Below are positions 1 through 9,317 of a stretch of DNA of 64,000 bases, in pieces. The position numbers and the translations under genes were made by a program. The notes beneath the pieces were generated by a model. That model made no database searches and was not told the DNA's origin. It worked only from the letters and a program-made list of their open reading frames with translations. Origin of the DNA: JBMCWH01 sp048621635 (lineage in GTDB: Bacteria > Patescibacteriota > WWE3 > JAUXAW01 > JAYEID01); contig JBMCWH010000002.1 of the NCBI GenBank assembly GCA_048621635.1, positions 3,429-67,428 of the forward strand. The letters are read 5' to 3'. The number at the start of each line of letters is the position of its first letter. Within the stretch, counting starts at the first letter, position 1.

Positions 1-1806
1 CGGAGAACAAAAAATAACCCAGTTTTAATTGGTGATCCAGGAGTGGGGAAAACAGCAATTGTAGAAGGGTTGGCCCAGCGCTTGGTAGATGGGCAGGTTC
101 CGGAGACTTTGGGCGGGAAGAGGATAGTTGCTTTAGATATTTCTATGATGTTAGCTGGGGCGGGCGTACGGGGTGAATTTGAGAAACGGTTGAAGCAGGC
201 AATAAATGAGGTAAGGGAGTCAGAAGGACAGATTATTTTGTTTATTGATGAGTTGCATATAATTGTCGGAGCTGGTGCTGCTGAGGGTGCAATTGATGCT
301 GCCAATATGTTAAAACCTGCCTTAGCTCGGGGGGAATTGCGGGCTATTGGGGCTACTACTTTGGATGAGTACCGTCGTTATATTGAAAAAGACGGAGCAT
401 TGGAACGCCGCTTTCAGCCGATAATCATTGAGGAATCCACAGTAGAAGAAACGGAGGAAATTCTTTTGGGACTCAAAGATAGTTATGAGGAACATCATCA
501 AGTAGTTATCACTGACGAGGCAATTGAAGCCTGCGCCAATTTGTCTGATCGTTATGTTACTGATAGATTTCTTCCCGACAAAGCAGTAGATCTTTTGGAT
601 GAAGCCTGTGCAAAGGTGCGACTTTCTGCAATTGAGGAACCGGAGAACCTTCGTAGAGTCACGGAGGAGATTTCGGATATCAAATCACAAATTTCAAATA
701 CTACGGAAAAAGAAAAGAAAGACGTGCTAAAAAGTAAATTAGAGGAACTAGAAAATGTAAAAGAAGAGTTAACTGAGATTTGGCGGCAGACAAAAATGGA
801 AGAAGAACCGGAGGTAACAGAAAAAGATGTTGCGGAGATTGTTTCTTCGATGACTGGTATTCCCTTGGAGGATTTATCAGAAGAGGAACAAGAAAAGCTA
901 GCGCATCTGGAAGAAAGGCTGCACCAAAGAATTGTGGGACAGGATAGAGCTGTTAGAGAGGTAAGCGAAGCTATTCGCCGGTCCCGTGCTGGATTAAAGG
1001 AGAAAAACAAACCAATTGGTTCTTTCCTCTTTTTGGGGCCAACCGGTGTGGGAAAGACGGAATTAACCAAAACCTTGGCAGAGGCTCTTTATGGTAACGA
1101 GGATTTGATGGTTCGTATTGATATGAGTGAGTATCAGGAGCGTCATACGGTGGCAAGATTGATTGGGTCTCCTCCTGGTTATGTTGGTCACGAAGAAGGT
1201 GGACAATTGACAGAAACAGTTCGTCGTCGCCCCTTTTCTGTTATTTTGCTGGATGAAATAGAAAAAGCACATTCTGATGTGTTTAACCTTCTTTTGCAAA
1301 TATTAGATGATGGACGATTAACCGACGGGCAAGGGAGAACAGTAGATTTCAAGAGTACAATTATTATTATGACTTCCAATGTGGGGGGTGAGCTGTATTA
1401 TCATACTGAGGGTGATTCTTTGGAGACTGTGGATACTGAACAGATTGAAAACGAAGTTTGGGAACGTCTGCGCCAGCTATTCAGACCAGAGTTTTTAAAC
1501 CGTTTGGATAGTGTTATTTTCTTTGATGCTTTAACTCCTAAAGAGATTAGGAAAATTGTTGACTTGGAATTAGACAAGGTTAGGGAACGACTTGAAGAAC
1601 AGGATCTAAAGTTGGAGGTTTCTGAAGAGGCAAAAGATTATCTTGCCCGGAAAGGGTTTGACCCTGAGTTTGGTGCCCGCCCTTTGAAACGTATTATTCA
1701 AAAAGAAATTGAGAATGTTATTGCAGGGAAAATTATCTCGGGTCGGGAAGGGTTAGGAGATACTGTAGAAGTTGATTGGCAAGACGGTGAATTGGTTATA
1801 AGCTAA
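1..1806 (+). CDS. clpC: ClpC-type AAA+ unfoldase, 5' truncated by window edge
   Basis: Hsp100 AAA+ ATPase that unfolds or disaggregates proteins in the cytoplasm. The frame is open from base 1, so the start lies outside the window; 601 residues are visible. First-domain Walker A GDPGVGKT is at visible residues 11-18, with Walker B LFIDEL following. The second nucleotide-binding domain has GPTGVGKT near residue 346 and Walker B LLDEIE. The coiled-coil middle region between them is short (about 55 residues), which is ClpC size rather than ClpB size. The usual ClpP-docking tripeptide (VGF/IGF/LGF) expected after TSNVG is not visible; the sequence there runs [12 protein letters not shown]. ClpC is therefore a family call, and partnership with ClpP is uncertain. 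The segment CACAAATTTCAAATA at 686-700, inside the middle domain, resembles a dispersed repeat seen elsewhere in the window. Confidence 0.88.
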   Translation, partial: RRTKNNPVLIGDPGVGKTAIVEGLAQRLVDGQVPETLGGKRIVALDISMMLAGAGVRGEFEKRLKQAINEVRESEGQIILFIDELHIIVGAGAAEGAIDAANMLKPALARGELRAIGATTLDEYRRYIEKDGALERRFQPIIIEESTVEETEEILLGLKDSYEEHHQVVITDEAIEACANLSDRYVTDRFLPDKAVDLLDEACAKVRLSAIEEPENLRRVTEEISDIKSQISNTTEKEKKDVLKSKLEELENVKEELTEIWRQTKMEEEPEVTEKDVAEIVSSMTGIPLEDLSEEEQEKLAHLEERLHQRIVGQDRAVREVSEAIRRSRAGLKEKNKPIGSFLFLGPTGVGKTELTKTLAEALYGNEDLMVRIDMSEYQERHTVARLIGSPPGYVGHEEGGQLTETVRRRPFSVILLDEIEKAHSDVFNLLLQILDDGRLTDGQGRTVDFKSTIIIMTSNVGGELYYHTEGDSLETVDTEQIENEVWERLRQLFRPEFLNRLDSVIFFDALTPKEIRKIVDLELDKVRERLEEQDLKLEVSEEAKDYLARKGFDPEFGARPLKRIIQKEIENVIAGKIISGREGLGDTVEVDWQDGELVIS

Positions 1807-1957
1807 CACTAAATTGTTGTTCGTCAATCTTCTTTCTATTTTTTATGCGCAAAGACGCCTACAGCGGTGCTCACGCTCAGCGTACCGACCCTCCGTCTTA
1901 GGGTGATGTTATTCGAGTGTTATTTCGATCGAAAAACTTTAATTTGTATCAACTACA

Positions 1958-1966
1958 TGTTATAAT
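1958..1966 (+). promoter_or_regulatory. Extended -10 promoter of rplS
   Basis: TGTTATAAT, a perfect TGn plus TATAAT box, ends 10 bases before the ATG at 1977. There is no Shine-Dalgarno in between, so the mRNA probably begins at or very near the start codon. Confidence 0.7.
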
Positions 1967-1976
1967 CCTCCTCGTT

Positions 1977-2297
1977 ATGGAAAAAGAAAACATTCCTTCT
2001 TTCAATTCTGGCGACACAGTACGTGTGGGTTGGGAGGTTCATGATAATGACGAGACACGTGTTCAGACTTTTGAAGGTGTAGTTATTGCTAAAAAAGGAA
2101 AAGAAGATTACAAAACTTTTACTGTTCGTCGTATTGCTTCGGGTAGAATTGGGGTGGAGCGTATTTTTCCCTTATTTTCTCCTCGCCTAAAATCCTTAGA
2201 AGTGCTTAAGGAAGGCAAAGCACGTCGCTCTAAGTTGTACTATCTTCGTGACCGCGAAGGTAAAAATGCACTTCGTGTTAAGGAAAGAAATAAATGA
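1977..2297 (+). CDS. rplS: Large ribosomal subunit protein bL19
   Basis: Ribosomal protein at the 30S-50S interface. The 106-residue product begins MEKENIPSFNSGDTVRVGW and carries the typical bL19 segments FEGVVIAKKG, TFTVRRIASGRIGVERIFPLFSP and AKLYYLR-like KLYYLRDREGKNALRVKE. A longer in-frame ATG exists at 1917, but its extra 20 residues are not bL19-like and the extended -10 box lies inside that extension, so 1977 is preferred. It overlaps the next gene (yraN) by four bases (ATGA), a common rplS-yraN neighbourhood. Length is normal for the family (about 105-120). Confidence 0.95.
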   Translation: MEKENIPSFNSGDTVRVGWEVHDNDETRVQTFEGVVIAKKGKEDYKTFTVRRIASGRIGVERIFPLFSPRLKSLEVLKEGKARRSKLYYLRDREGKNALRVKERNK

Positions 2298-2662
2298 AAA
2301 CCTCAGCCCAACGAACTGGGCAGTACGGTGAAAATATTGCAGTAAATTATCTTCAAAAACGTAAATACCAAATAATAGAAACAAATTGGCAGTATAAAGG
2401 CAGAAACGAAATAGATATTGTTGCTGTTGACAAAGGTACGTTGGTGTTTGTCGAAGTGCGGGCAAGAAGAGGTAACAATATGCTTTCTCCGCAGGAAACA
2501 ATAACTCCGAAAAAATATAGAAATCTACGGATTGCTGCGCAGCTTTACAAAAAACTGAATCCGGAAACTCCGGATGCGCTAAGAATTGATTTAGTATCTA
2601 TAAGTTTTTCGCGAACTTCAGTTTCTCCGAAGATAAAACTCCTAAGAAACATTTCTGTCTAA
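2294..2662 (+). CDS. yraN: YraN/UPF0102 family putative endonuclease
   Basis: Small restriction-endonuclease-fold protein of the UPF0102 family; its cellular role is not firmly established. The 122-residue product has the family hallmarks near the N-terminus: G-x-x-GE (TGQYGENIAVNYL), NWQYKGRNEIDIVAVD and LVFVEVRAR, giving the E..D..E-x-K/R-type nuclease core. It starts inside the rplS stop codon, so the two are probably translationally coupled. The C-terminal part (RIDLVSISFS) matches the conserved DVV-type strand. The end of the gene has no clear terminator; an AT-rich gap of about 170 bases follows. Confidence 0.85.
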   Translation: MKTSAQRTGQYGENIAVNYLQKRKYQIIETNWQYKGRNEIDIVAVDKGTLVFVEVRARRGNNMLSPQETITPKKYRNLRIAAQLYKKLNPETPDALRIDLVSISFSRTSVSPKIKLLRNISV

Positions 2663-2837
2663 ACGTTAAACGCTACTTTTGACTGTGATCTAATCTTTGT
2701 AAATTTTTTTGATATAAAATAGGAATTTTTGAAGTTCACAATTGAAAATTGCTATTCTAACGAGGTTTCTTAGCTACGGTTAATGTGATACTAATTTTAT
2801 ATTATACCTTGGATTGAGATTGGTAGAGGGGGTAGAG

Positions 2838-3404
2838 ATGTTAATTGAGGATGCGGAGACGTTTTTTCGTGAATCTTTTTCCGAAGGGGATCCTGAATAC
2901 GTGCTCGGTCTTCAACACGTTGAAGAAGTTGTTGCGTGGGCTAAGTGGTTGTTGAACCACTATTCCCAAGCTGACCGAGCTGTGGTTCTTACTGCTGCTT
3001 GGCTGCATGATGTTGGAAGAACTACCAAAGATCATAGCACAGATCATGCTGTTCAGTCCGCACAAATTACTAGACGTTTTCTTAAACGTCGTCTGAAGCA
3101 AGATACCATTGCAAATATTGTTCATTGTGTTCGCGCGCATCGCGTGAAAGAGGTCGTTCCCAAAACACTGGAAGCAAAGATTGTTGCGGTTGCCGATTCT
3201 ATTAGTCATATGACGGGTCCTGTTTATATCTTAGTTGGTAAGGAGTTAGGATGGGAATTTGCTTTCAGAAAATTGGATAGAGATTTTCGTGATCTTGATC
3301 TTTTGCCAAAGATAAAAAAACTATTTGAAGATTTGTACTTCCCGTGGAAACAACTCCTGGGCGCTTCTGATATTGTTTGTGCTGTGCGGGACAAAGAAAC
3401 CTAG
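2838..3404 (+). CDS. HD-domain phosphohydrolase
   Basis: Predicted metal-dependent phosphohydrolase of the HD superfamily, cytoplasmic, substrate unknown. With the ATG at 2838 the product is 188 residues. Candidate metal ligands are His27 (LQHVEE), the His57-Asp58 pair (AWLHDVGR), His66/His70 (DHSTDH) and the late Asp in VAVADSISHM. A TTG at 2814 would add eight residues, but AGGGGG lies six bases before the ATG and fits a ribosome-binding site, so the ATG is preferred. The gene stands alone: a strong hairpin terminator follows 33 bases after the stop. Similar proteins act on nucleotides or as small uridylyl-removing-like enzymes; nothing here decides between them. Confidence 0.8.
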   Translation: MLIEDAETFFRESFSEGDPEYVLGLQHVEEVVAWAKWLLNHYSQADRAVVLTAAWLHDVGRTTKDHSTDHAVQSAQITRRFLKRRLKQDTIANIVHCVRAHRVKEVVPKTLEAKIVAVADSISHMTGPVYILVGKELGWEFAFRKLDRDFRDLDLLPKIKKLFEDLYFPWKQLLGASDIVCAVRDKET

Positions 3405-3436
3405 TAAAAGATTTTAATTTCGTCTACCTCTTATAT

Positions 3437-3478
3437 ACGGACGGGTTTCCATATACTTTTGGGCCCGTCCGTCCTTAT
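3437..3478 (+). terminator. Rho-independent terminator after HD gene
   Basis: Nine-base inverted repeat ACGGACGGG / CCCGTCCGT around an 18-base loop, followed by a T-rich tail. Confidence 0.65.
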
Positions 3479-3581
3479 TATTTACAATAGTAGTTGTAAT
3501 GATAAAATGAATTCAAAAGAGTTTATCAATTACTGTCTACTTCTTTCGTAATTACGATCTGTTCCTTTTTTATTTAGTTCT

Positions 3582-5123
3582 ATGTTACAGAATAAGTCAA
3601 AATCCAAATCAAGATCTCCCGAGAAAAGCCACATTAGACCGCCTGCTGTGGCGGGGTCTTTTTATCCTGCGGATGAAGATATTCTTTCCCAAGAAATAGA
3701 AAATTACCTAGCAGATGTAGAATTAGAAAAGGAGATAGGAAGAGTAAAAGTGTTGATTGTCCCTCATGCCGGACTGCGGTTTTCCGGAAAAGTTGCAGCG
3801 CATGGCTTCAAGGCTCTCCAACGCAAGGGGTTGGAGAGGGTTGTTCTTATCGGGTCTAGTCACCAGTATCCGGTTCGGGGAGCAGTAGTTGATAATCATG
3901 CTTATTGGCAAACCCCTTTGGGTAAAGTTTCCGTTGATCAAGAGTTTGCTCGGATTTTAGCCGAGTCTGTATCCGGAATTACTTTGGATTCCGAACCACA
4001 TAAACAAGAACATTCTTTGGAAATTGAGCTCCCTTTTCTGCAAACTGTTTTGGGTGATTTCAAAATTGTGCCAATTTTAATTAACAATAGATCTTCCCAG
4101 TTAATTGACCAGATGGCTCAGTATCTTAGTAAAAATGGAGGAAAAGCTACGGTTGTAGTAATTAGTTCTGATCTATCGCATTACCCTTCTCATTCTGATG
4201 CTAATAGGATAGACAAGGAAACGATAGATGCTATTACATCCGGTTCTGTTGCTCATTTTTTAGATGTAGTTGAAAAAGATATTGGGTCGGTAACAAATCT
4301 AGCCACCCGAGCTTGTGGAGAAGTTCCAATTGTAGTTGGAATGGAAACAGCTAAAAATTTAGGTGCGAAAGACATTAGATTACTGAAATATGCTAATTCT
4401 GGTGATGTAACTGGTGATAAAAGAAGGGTGGTAGGCTATGCAGCTATTGCTTTTCCAATGGAGAAGCCAACTTCTGAAAAAGATAATGCTAGTCTTTTTG
4501 AAAGAGGTACTAGGGACGGAGGGAGTAGCCAAGGGAATGAGAAAGAGCAATCTTCAGAAACTACACCAGCCAGCTTAGGAGAAAACCAGCAGCAACTTCT
4601 TCTCAATCTTGCTCGGGAAACACTGGAATGCTTTGTGAGAGAAGGCGAAATTCCGGAGTTATCGGTGGATGATCCATCCTTACAAGAACAGCTAGGTGCG
4701 TTTGTAACACTTAAAAAGCCAGAAGATGAGCAAAATTTGCGTGGTTGTATGGGTGTGATTGAGGCAAAGAGGCCTTTGTGGAAAGTTGTTCAAGATCGTA
4801 CGGTAGCTGCTGCTTCTAAGGACCCCCGTTTTTTACCAGTTACTCCGGATGAATTAGATAATATCGAAATTGAGATTTCTGTGCTTTCTAAGCCAAGGCT
4901 AGTTGATGATCCCAGTGAAATAGAATTAGGAAAACACGGAGTTATATTGGAGAAAAATGGGCGCGGTGGGGTCTTTCTTCCTCAGGTAGCAGAAGAAACT
5001 GGATGGGATCTGGAGAATTTTCTTGGGCACCTGTGTACGCACAAAGCAGGGTTAAGACCAGATTGTTGGAAATCTTCCGAGACTTGCCTCTTCATATTCA
5101 CAGCGCAAGTTTTTCCAGAATAG
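3582..5123 (+). CDS. Memo-AMMECR1 fusion (AmmeMemoRadiSam proteins B and A)
   Basis: 513-residue fusion of two families that usually occur as separate neighbours. Residues about 18-295 are Memo-like (protein B): RPPAVAGSFYPAD at the start, then possible metal ligands in VPHAGLRFSG, SSHQYP, EHSLEIELPFLQ and SSDLSHYPSH. An acidic, low-complexity linker (about 295-335) leads to an AMMECR1 domain (about 335-510) with the signature LRGCMGVIE and a C-terminal WKSSETCLFIFTAQVF. The radical SAM partner that names the AmmeMemoRadiSam system is not in this window. The biochemical role is not settled; Memo resembles non-haem iron dioxygenases. A 25-base palindrome-like stretch inside the Memo domain matches the repeat beside the second RAYT (see 3814). 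Confidence 0.85.
   Translation: MLQNKSKSKSRSPEKSHIRPPAVAGSFYPADEDILSQEIENYLADVELEKEIGRVKVLIVPHAGLRFSGKVAAHGFKALQRKGLERVVLIGSSHQYPVRGAVVDNHAYWQTPLGKVSVDQEFARILAESVSGITLDSEPHKQEHSLEIELPFLQTVLGDFKIVPILINNRSSQLIDQMAQYLSKNGGKATVVVISSDLSHYPSHSDANRIDKETIDAITSGSVAHFLDVVEKDIGSVTNLATRACGEVPIVVGMETAKNLGAKDIRLLKYANSGDVTGDKRRVVGYAAIAFPMEKPTSEKDNASLFERGTRDGGSSQGNEKEQSSETTPASLGENQQQLLLNLARETLECFVREGEIPELSVDDPSLQEQLGAFVTLKKPEDEQNLRGCMGVIEAKRPLWKVVQDRTVAAASKDPRFLPVTPDELDNIEIEISVLSKPRLVDDPSEIELGKHGVILEKNGRGGVFLPQVAEETGWDLENFLGHLCTHKAGLRPDCWKSSETCLFIFTAQVFPE
3814..3838. repeat. Diverged copy of the RAYT-2 palindrome inside a CDS
   Basis: Left arm CTCTCCAACGCA and right end GTTGGAGAG match the palindrome at 62965-62989 at 23 of 25 positions. 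It lies in frame in the Memo domain and encodes ALQRKGLERV, a plausible native segment, so chance under protein constraint is possible. Confidence 0.4.
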
Positions 5124-5134
5124 TTGATTAGAAC

Positions 5135-5167
5135 GCCAATTAATAATCTCGGACTTTATTAATTGGC
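5135..5167. repeat. REP-like hairpin, family 1
   Basis: 33-base palindrome: arm GCCAATTAATAA, 9-base spacer TCTCGGACT, arm TTATTAATTGGC. It begins 12 bases after the Memo-AMMECR1 stop. It is identical to the copy at 38176-38208, including the flanking ATTAGAAC. Followed by CTTTTT, it may also act as a terminator. Confidence 0.85.
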
Positions 5168-5223
5168 TTTTTAATGCACTGTATTTTATCTAAGCAAAGT
5201 ATGTTGTTTCCAATAAGTTAAGG

Positions 5224-5232
5224 TGCTAAACT
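5224..5232 (+). promoter_or_regulatory. Extended -10 promoter of vWA protein
   Basis: TGCTAAACT (TGn-TANNNT) ends seven bases before the ATG at 5240 with no Shine-Dalgarno between, as at many other genes here. Confidence 0.55.
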
Positions 5233-5239
5233 CAAACAA

Positions 5240-8200
5240 ATGAAGATAAAAAATGTAATTAAAATTCAACTTATTGGCATCTTTTCTTTGCTTCTTTTCT
5301 TTTTCTCTAGGTCTGGGCACGTCTTTGCTTATAATTCTCCGCGGATGTATCTAACTGATCTAAATATAGAGAGAACTGATTATCAGGTCGGGGATAAGAT
5401 AAGAGGAGAATTCAAAACCTGGAATACGGAGAGCTATGGGCTTGTAGGTGTAAATTGTCTTGCTTCGGTAGCTATTCCTTCAGAAAATACAGCGCCCTTG
5501 CAATTAGATTTGAAGAAAGTTGCAACCTTAGATTTTGCAGAGGAATCTAAGCGAACACACCAATTTAGCTACACACTTCCCGAAGCGCTACCCACTGGGA
5601 CATTTACTTTTAAAGTCTTTTTAGAACTAGATAACGGAATCCCTCTTGGTTGGGATACTGAGAATATTGAAGTTCAGGGGGGTGGCCCTTTTATTTTTCT
5701 TGCTGATACTGCAGTTTTAAAAGATTCGGAAAGCTATCCACCGGGAGTGGGTGTGAAGTATCCTTCTAATCAATATCCTATTTTTAAATTTACTGCGAAA
5801 AATCAGAGCGCAGAAGAGCTCACTGTTTATCCCAAAATAACTGTTCACAAAAGGACCCAGGCCGGTGAGATTTTCAGAACATTGAAAAGACCTTCCCGTA
5901 CATTCAAAGGAAAGGAAAGTAAAGCTATAGAAATAGATGGCCCTCTTCTTGATCTTCCGGGTACTTATATAGCTAAGGTTGCGCTCTATACTCAGGAAGA
6001 TGTCTCTGTATCTAATCCTGTGATTTTTCGCTGGAGTGTTAAGGGTGTGAGTAGTACTATTCTTAATGTTACCCCACCGGAAGAAAATTATGACCAGAAT
6101 GAGCAGCCAGAAATCCGCGTAGATTATGCTGGGCCTGCGGACGGTTCTGATCAAGGGGAAGCGACTTTAAGAATTGAACTTTATGATGCAAAAGGTGTTG
6201 CAGGAGAGAAAGTGACAACTGTTGACCTTGGTCCTGAAGGGGGGAGTGTTACTTTGTCTCCCCAGCTAGGAAGGGCCTGTAAAGATTGCCAAGTTAGAAC
6301 TGAGATTTCCAAAGCTGGCACATCCTTGGATTCCAAGGATGTTCGTAATCTAGGAGAGTTATTGGATGAAGATGAAGCATCGCGTAAAGGGGGACGCCTT
6401 TTGTTGCAGGTAGGTATCTGTGTGGTTCTTCTGTTACTGGTGTTAGCAGCTTTAATTTTTGTTTTTATTTCTTCCGAGAAGAGAAAGAAAATTATTCACC
6501 GCGTTACTAGGCTGTTTAGTTCAAAAGCTATGTTGTTTTTGTTAGCGTTTGGTTTTTTGTTTTCCTTTCCTAAAAACTGTTTTGCTGCCGGGAGTATTAC
6601 TTGGAATAAACCTCTACAAGATAGTGTTTACCTTCCCGGTGACGATATAGAGTTTCAAGGGATAGTCTATATAGATTATTGTGTTGATAAATTGTTTAAT
6701 TGGACTGTGGAATATAGTATTGTCGATGATAAGGATGATTCCACTAAGGAAGTTTTTCTAGGGCGTACTGTTGTTGATGACTCTTTTTACGACGGAAGTC
6801 ATCATTACGAGATAAAAGTTTTTGATAGTGAGGGGACTGTTTTAAAGGAGCAAGAAACAACAAAACATCCCAGCCAATGGCCTGGTGCCCCTGGTGCAGA
6901 TTCAGCTACCTATCCTACTTTTGATCCTGATAATAATCCTGTCTTTTTTGAATTCCCTTCTGGATTTAACCAGGAGTATGTATGGGCTAAGGTTCATATG
7001 GAAGGAGAAGGATATTCGGGGGAGGTGGAAGCTACTGCTTATGAGCGGTTGAGAATCCCTCAGCAGAGTCTTACTGGCTATGTTTGGGAAGACGCTAATA
7101 GCGATGGAGTGAAAGATTCTGGAGAGGATATTTCCGGGGAGGCAAGTGTGTGGTTAGATGATGTTACTAGACAGGAACTTGATCCCGAAGGTTTTTCTGT
7201 CAATGTTTCACCTGGTAATTATCGTGTCTATATTGAACCTGAGGGATGTTTTTGCCTTACGTACTGGAACAGAAGTTCTCCGCCATCTGATAGTGGAGCA
7301 GTTTTCAGTTACCAGGAAGATCTTGCTGGTGTCTGGTATGCTGATGTGGGTGAGATACAAGAAGACGAAAGTAAGCATGCTTATTTAGGAATTAAAAAAG
7401 CTGGTTTTGCCCTTGATCCTGTTTCAGAAGACCTTACTGTAGGCACAACTGGTTCAACTTCTGCAACATTTTTGATTGAACACAATGGTTGTTGGGAAAA
7501 TAATGAGGAAATAGATTTATCCTTAAAAGATGTTCCTGCTGTCTCTGGTATTTCTGCTTCATTATCTCATAACAGTTTGGTTCCCACTGATACAGGTGTT
7601 AATTTTCGCTTGGATGTGGAGACAGATAATGCTCCTGAAGGTACTTATAATTTTCAAATTCGCGCCGAGGACGGGTGTGGAAATACTGAGTCTGCAAATA
7701 TTAGTTTGAAGGTAGAGGTACCTTTGATGGATGCTTGGTTTCAATCGGAGGCGGGAGATATATACGCACGAAAAGGAATTTCTAACATAATTCCCTCTGT
7801 TGATGAGGCACTTCCTTTTCGCAATGAATCCCGCTTTGTTGATCTAGCTTCCCAATATAATTACTTGTCAATGAGCAATACAAGTCCGGGTGTTATTCTC
7901 TCTGGCAATTCAATGGATCTTGGAACTTCTGGCGAAATTTCAGAGCAATCTTGGCAGGCCGAGGATTATCTGATAGGGTTTTACGATCCTACACCAGTGG
8001 AAAGGTATACATATGATTATAATTTCTTTGATGCAAACTTAATTGCGGATTGTGTGCTTACAGGTGATGCTGAAATGGGTGGGAGTGAGCAGGAAGGGGA
8101 AATCCTGACGGCAGACGGCAGCTGTACTCCTGCAAACAACCAGGTAATCAAAGTTAACGGAGATTTGGATATTCTTGGCGGAGAGGGTTTTCAAAATGCG

Positions 8201-9226
8201 CGCTCTGCTATTCTTGTGAATGGCACTGCTACCTTTAAAGGGACGTGGGAGTTACTTGTGCAGCGCCCCAAGCCGGATGTAATGTTGGTAATGGATCGAA
8301 GTGGGAGTATGATGGGAGAAGGTAAAATTTCTGATGCTAAAAAGGCATTAAAAGCTTATGTTGATGCTTCTGATTCTGATCACGATCTTATTGGCTTGGC
8401 TACTTATTCAGCTTCGGCAAGTTTGGATTCGGAACTTACGGATGATTTTTTGGAGTTGAAGAATAAGATTGACAGCTTTGAAGCACAAGGTAGTACATCT
8501 ATTGGTGCTGGTTTACAAGTTGCCATTGATGAATTGCTTAGTGATCGGGCGAGGGAGCCGGAGAAAGACCACCCTAAGTTTATTATCTTGGCTACAGACG
8601 GACAGCATAATACTGATCCTCCAGTTGAGCCGGAAGTAGACAGAGCAGTGGACAATAATATCTGGGTGATAACTGTGGGAATTGGTTCTAGTGCGGACGA
8701 AAGTTTGCTGGAGGACATTGCACGAGAAACTACGGGAAGTGCAGAGAATTATTATTATGCTCCTTCCTCAGATGATTTGGAGAATCTTTACGAGGAAATA
8801 GCAGGGACTATTACTAATGTTGAGGCATCTGGCGGCTTCCAACCGACCGGCGGATCGTTTGCCTTTATTGCAAACAAGGATATTGAAATTAGCGCAGGTG
8901 TGCGTGATGTACGCGCGATTCTTCTGGCTGACGGAACAGTGTATGATTATGATGTTGGGGAAAATTCTAAAGATGATTGGGAAAACCAAGATAACGGTTT
9001 GTGGATTCAAGGTAACACTATTGGATTGGGTTACTCTACTGGTGGCGGGAGTTTAACTGCGCGCTCTTTTGATTTGAGACGGACGAGACTTGGGCCTGAT
9101 TTATATACGGAAACCACTGATGACGATGGGGAAGCGGCGGGGTATTTTTCTTTTGATCCCCAACTCCTGTTTCAATTAACACCAATTTTGGGGAAGAGTA
9201 GATACACGTGGCATGAGACCAAGTAA
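5240..9226 (+). CDS. Giant exported vWA / SdrD-like surface protein with two signal segments
   Basis: 1328 residues. Residues 1-30 form a signal peptide (hydrophobic core ending HVFA-YNS). About 31-384 is extracellular beta-rich sequence. A transmembrane helix lies at about 385-410 (LLLQVGICVVLLLLVLAALIF), followed by a basic cytoplasmic loop KRKKIIHR and a second signal-like segment at about 428-450 ending KNCFAAGS. The second exported part has an SdrD/Cna-B-type repeat near 610-715 (LTGYVWEDANSDGVKDSGED) and a von Willebrand A domain near 1012-1190 with MIDAS motif DRSGSM and later Asp in LATDGQH. It looks like two exported proteins joined in one frame. Likely an adhesin or surface-binding protein; the ligand is unknown. 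The gene is monocistronic. Confidence 0.75.
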   Translation: MKIKNVIKIQLIGIFSLLLFFFSRSGHVFAYNSPRMYLTDLNIERTDYQVGDKIRGEFKTWNTESYGLVGVNCLASVAIPSENTAPLQLDLKKVATLDFAEESKRTHQFSYTLPEALPTGTFTFKVFLELDNGIPLGWDTENIEVQGGGPFIFLADTAVLKDSESYPPGVGVKYPSNQYPIFKFTAKNQSAEELTVYPKITVHKRTQAGEIFRTLKRPSRTFKGKESKAIEIDGPLLDLPGTYIAKVALYTQEDVSVSNPVIFRWSVKGVSSTILNVTPPEENYDQNEQPEIRVDYAGPADGSDQGEATLRIELYDAKGVAGEKVTTVDLGPEGGSVTLSPQLGRACKDCQVRTEISKAGTSLDSKDVRNLGELLDEDEASRKGGRLLLQVGICVVLLLLVLAALIFVFISSEKRKKIIHRVTRLFSSKAMLFLLAFGFLFSFPKNCFAAGSITWNKPLQDSVYLPGDDIEFQGIVYIDYCVDKLFNWTVEYSIVDDKDDSTKEVFLGRTVVDDSFYDGSHHYEIKVFDSEGTVLKEQETTKHPSQWPGAPGADSATYPTFDPDNNPVFFEFPSGFNQEYVWAKVHMEGEGYSGEVEATAYERLRIPQQSLTGYVWEDANSDGVKDSGEDISGEASVWLDDVTRQELDPEGFSVNVSPGNYRVYIEPEGCFCLTYWNRSSPPSDSGAVFSYQEDLAGVWYADVGEIQEDESKHAYLGIKKAGFALDPVSEDLTVGTTGSTSATFLIEHNGCWENNEEIDLSLKDVPAVSGISASLSHNSLVPTDTGVNFRLDVETDNAPEGTYNFQIRAEDGCGNTESANISLKVEVPLMDAWFQSEAGDIYARKGISNIIPSVDEALPFRNESRFVDLASQYNYLSMSNTSPGVILSGNSMDLGTSGEISEQSWQAEDYLIGFYDPTPVERYTYDYNFFDANLIADCVLTGDAEMGGSEQEGEILTADGSCTPANNQVIKVNGDLDILGGEGFQNARSAILVNGTATFKGTWELLVQRPKPDVMLVMDRSGSMMGEGKISDAKKALKAYVDASDSDHDLIGLATYSASASLDSELTDDFLELKNKIDSFEAQGSTSIGAGLQVAIDELLSDRAREPEKDHPKFIILATDGQHNTDPPVEPEVDRAVDNNIWVITVGIGSSADESLLEDIARETTGSAENYYYAPSSDDLENLYEEIAGTITNVEASGGFQPTGGSFAFIANKDIEISAGVRDVRAILLADGTVYDYDVGENSKDDWENQDNGLWIQGNTIGLGYSTGGGSLTARSFDLRRTRLGPDLYTETTDDDGEAAGYFSFDPQLLFQLTPILGKSRYTWHETK

Positions 9227-9244
9227 AATTCTTCTCGACAAATG

Positions 9245-9286
9245 TTGACACCAAGTTGTTAATTAATATATACTGTATGTCAGTAT
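9245..9286 (+). promoter_or_regulatory. Classical promoter with overlapping operator-like palindrome
   Basis: TTGACA (9245-9250), 18-base spacer, TATACT (9269-9274). ATACTG, five bases, CAGTAT (9270-9286) forms a perfect inverted repeat over the -10 box, a position suited to repressor binding. It drives the leader ORF and the gene at 9400. Confidence 0.6.
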
Positions 9287-9317
9287 TATAAGATATTTTC
9301 TGAGAGGAGGGAGGGGT

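Noticed and set aside
552..1379. Minus-strand ORFs opposite clpC, and similar antisense ORFs in other genes
   Set aside because: They are antisense shadows of strongly conserved coding sequence with no ribosome-binding sites or protein motifs.
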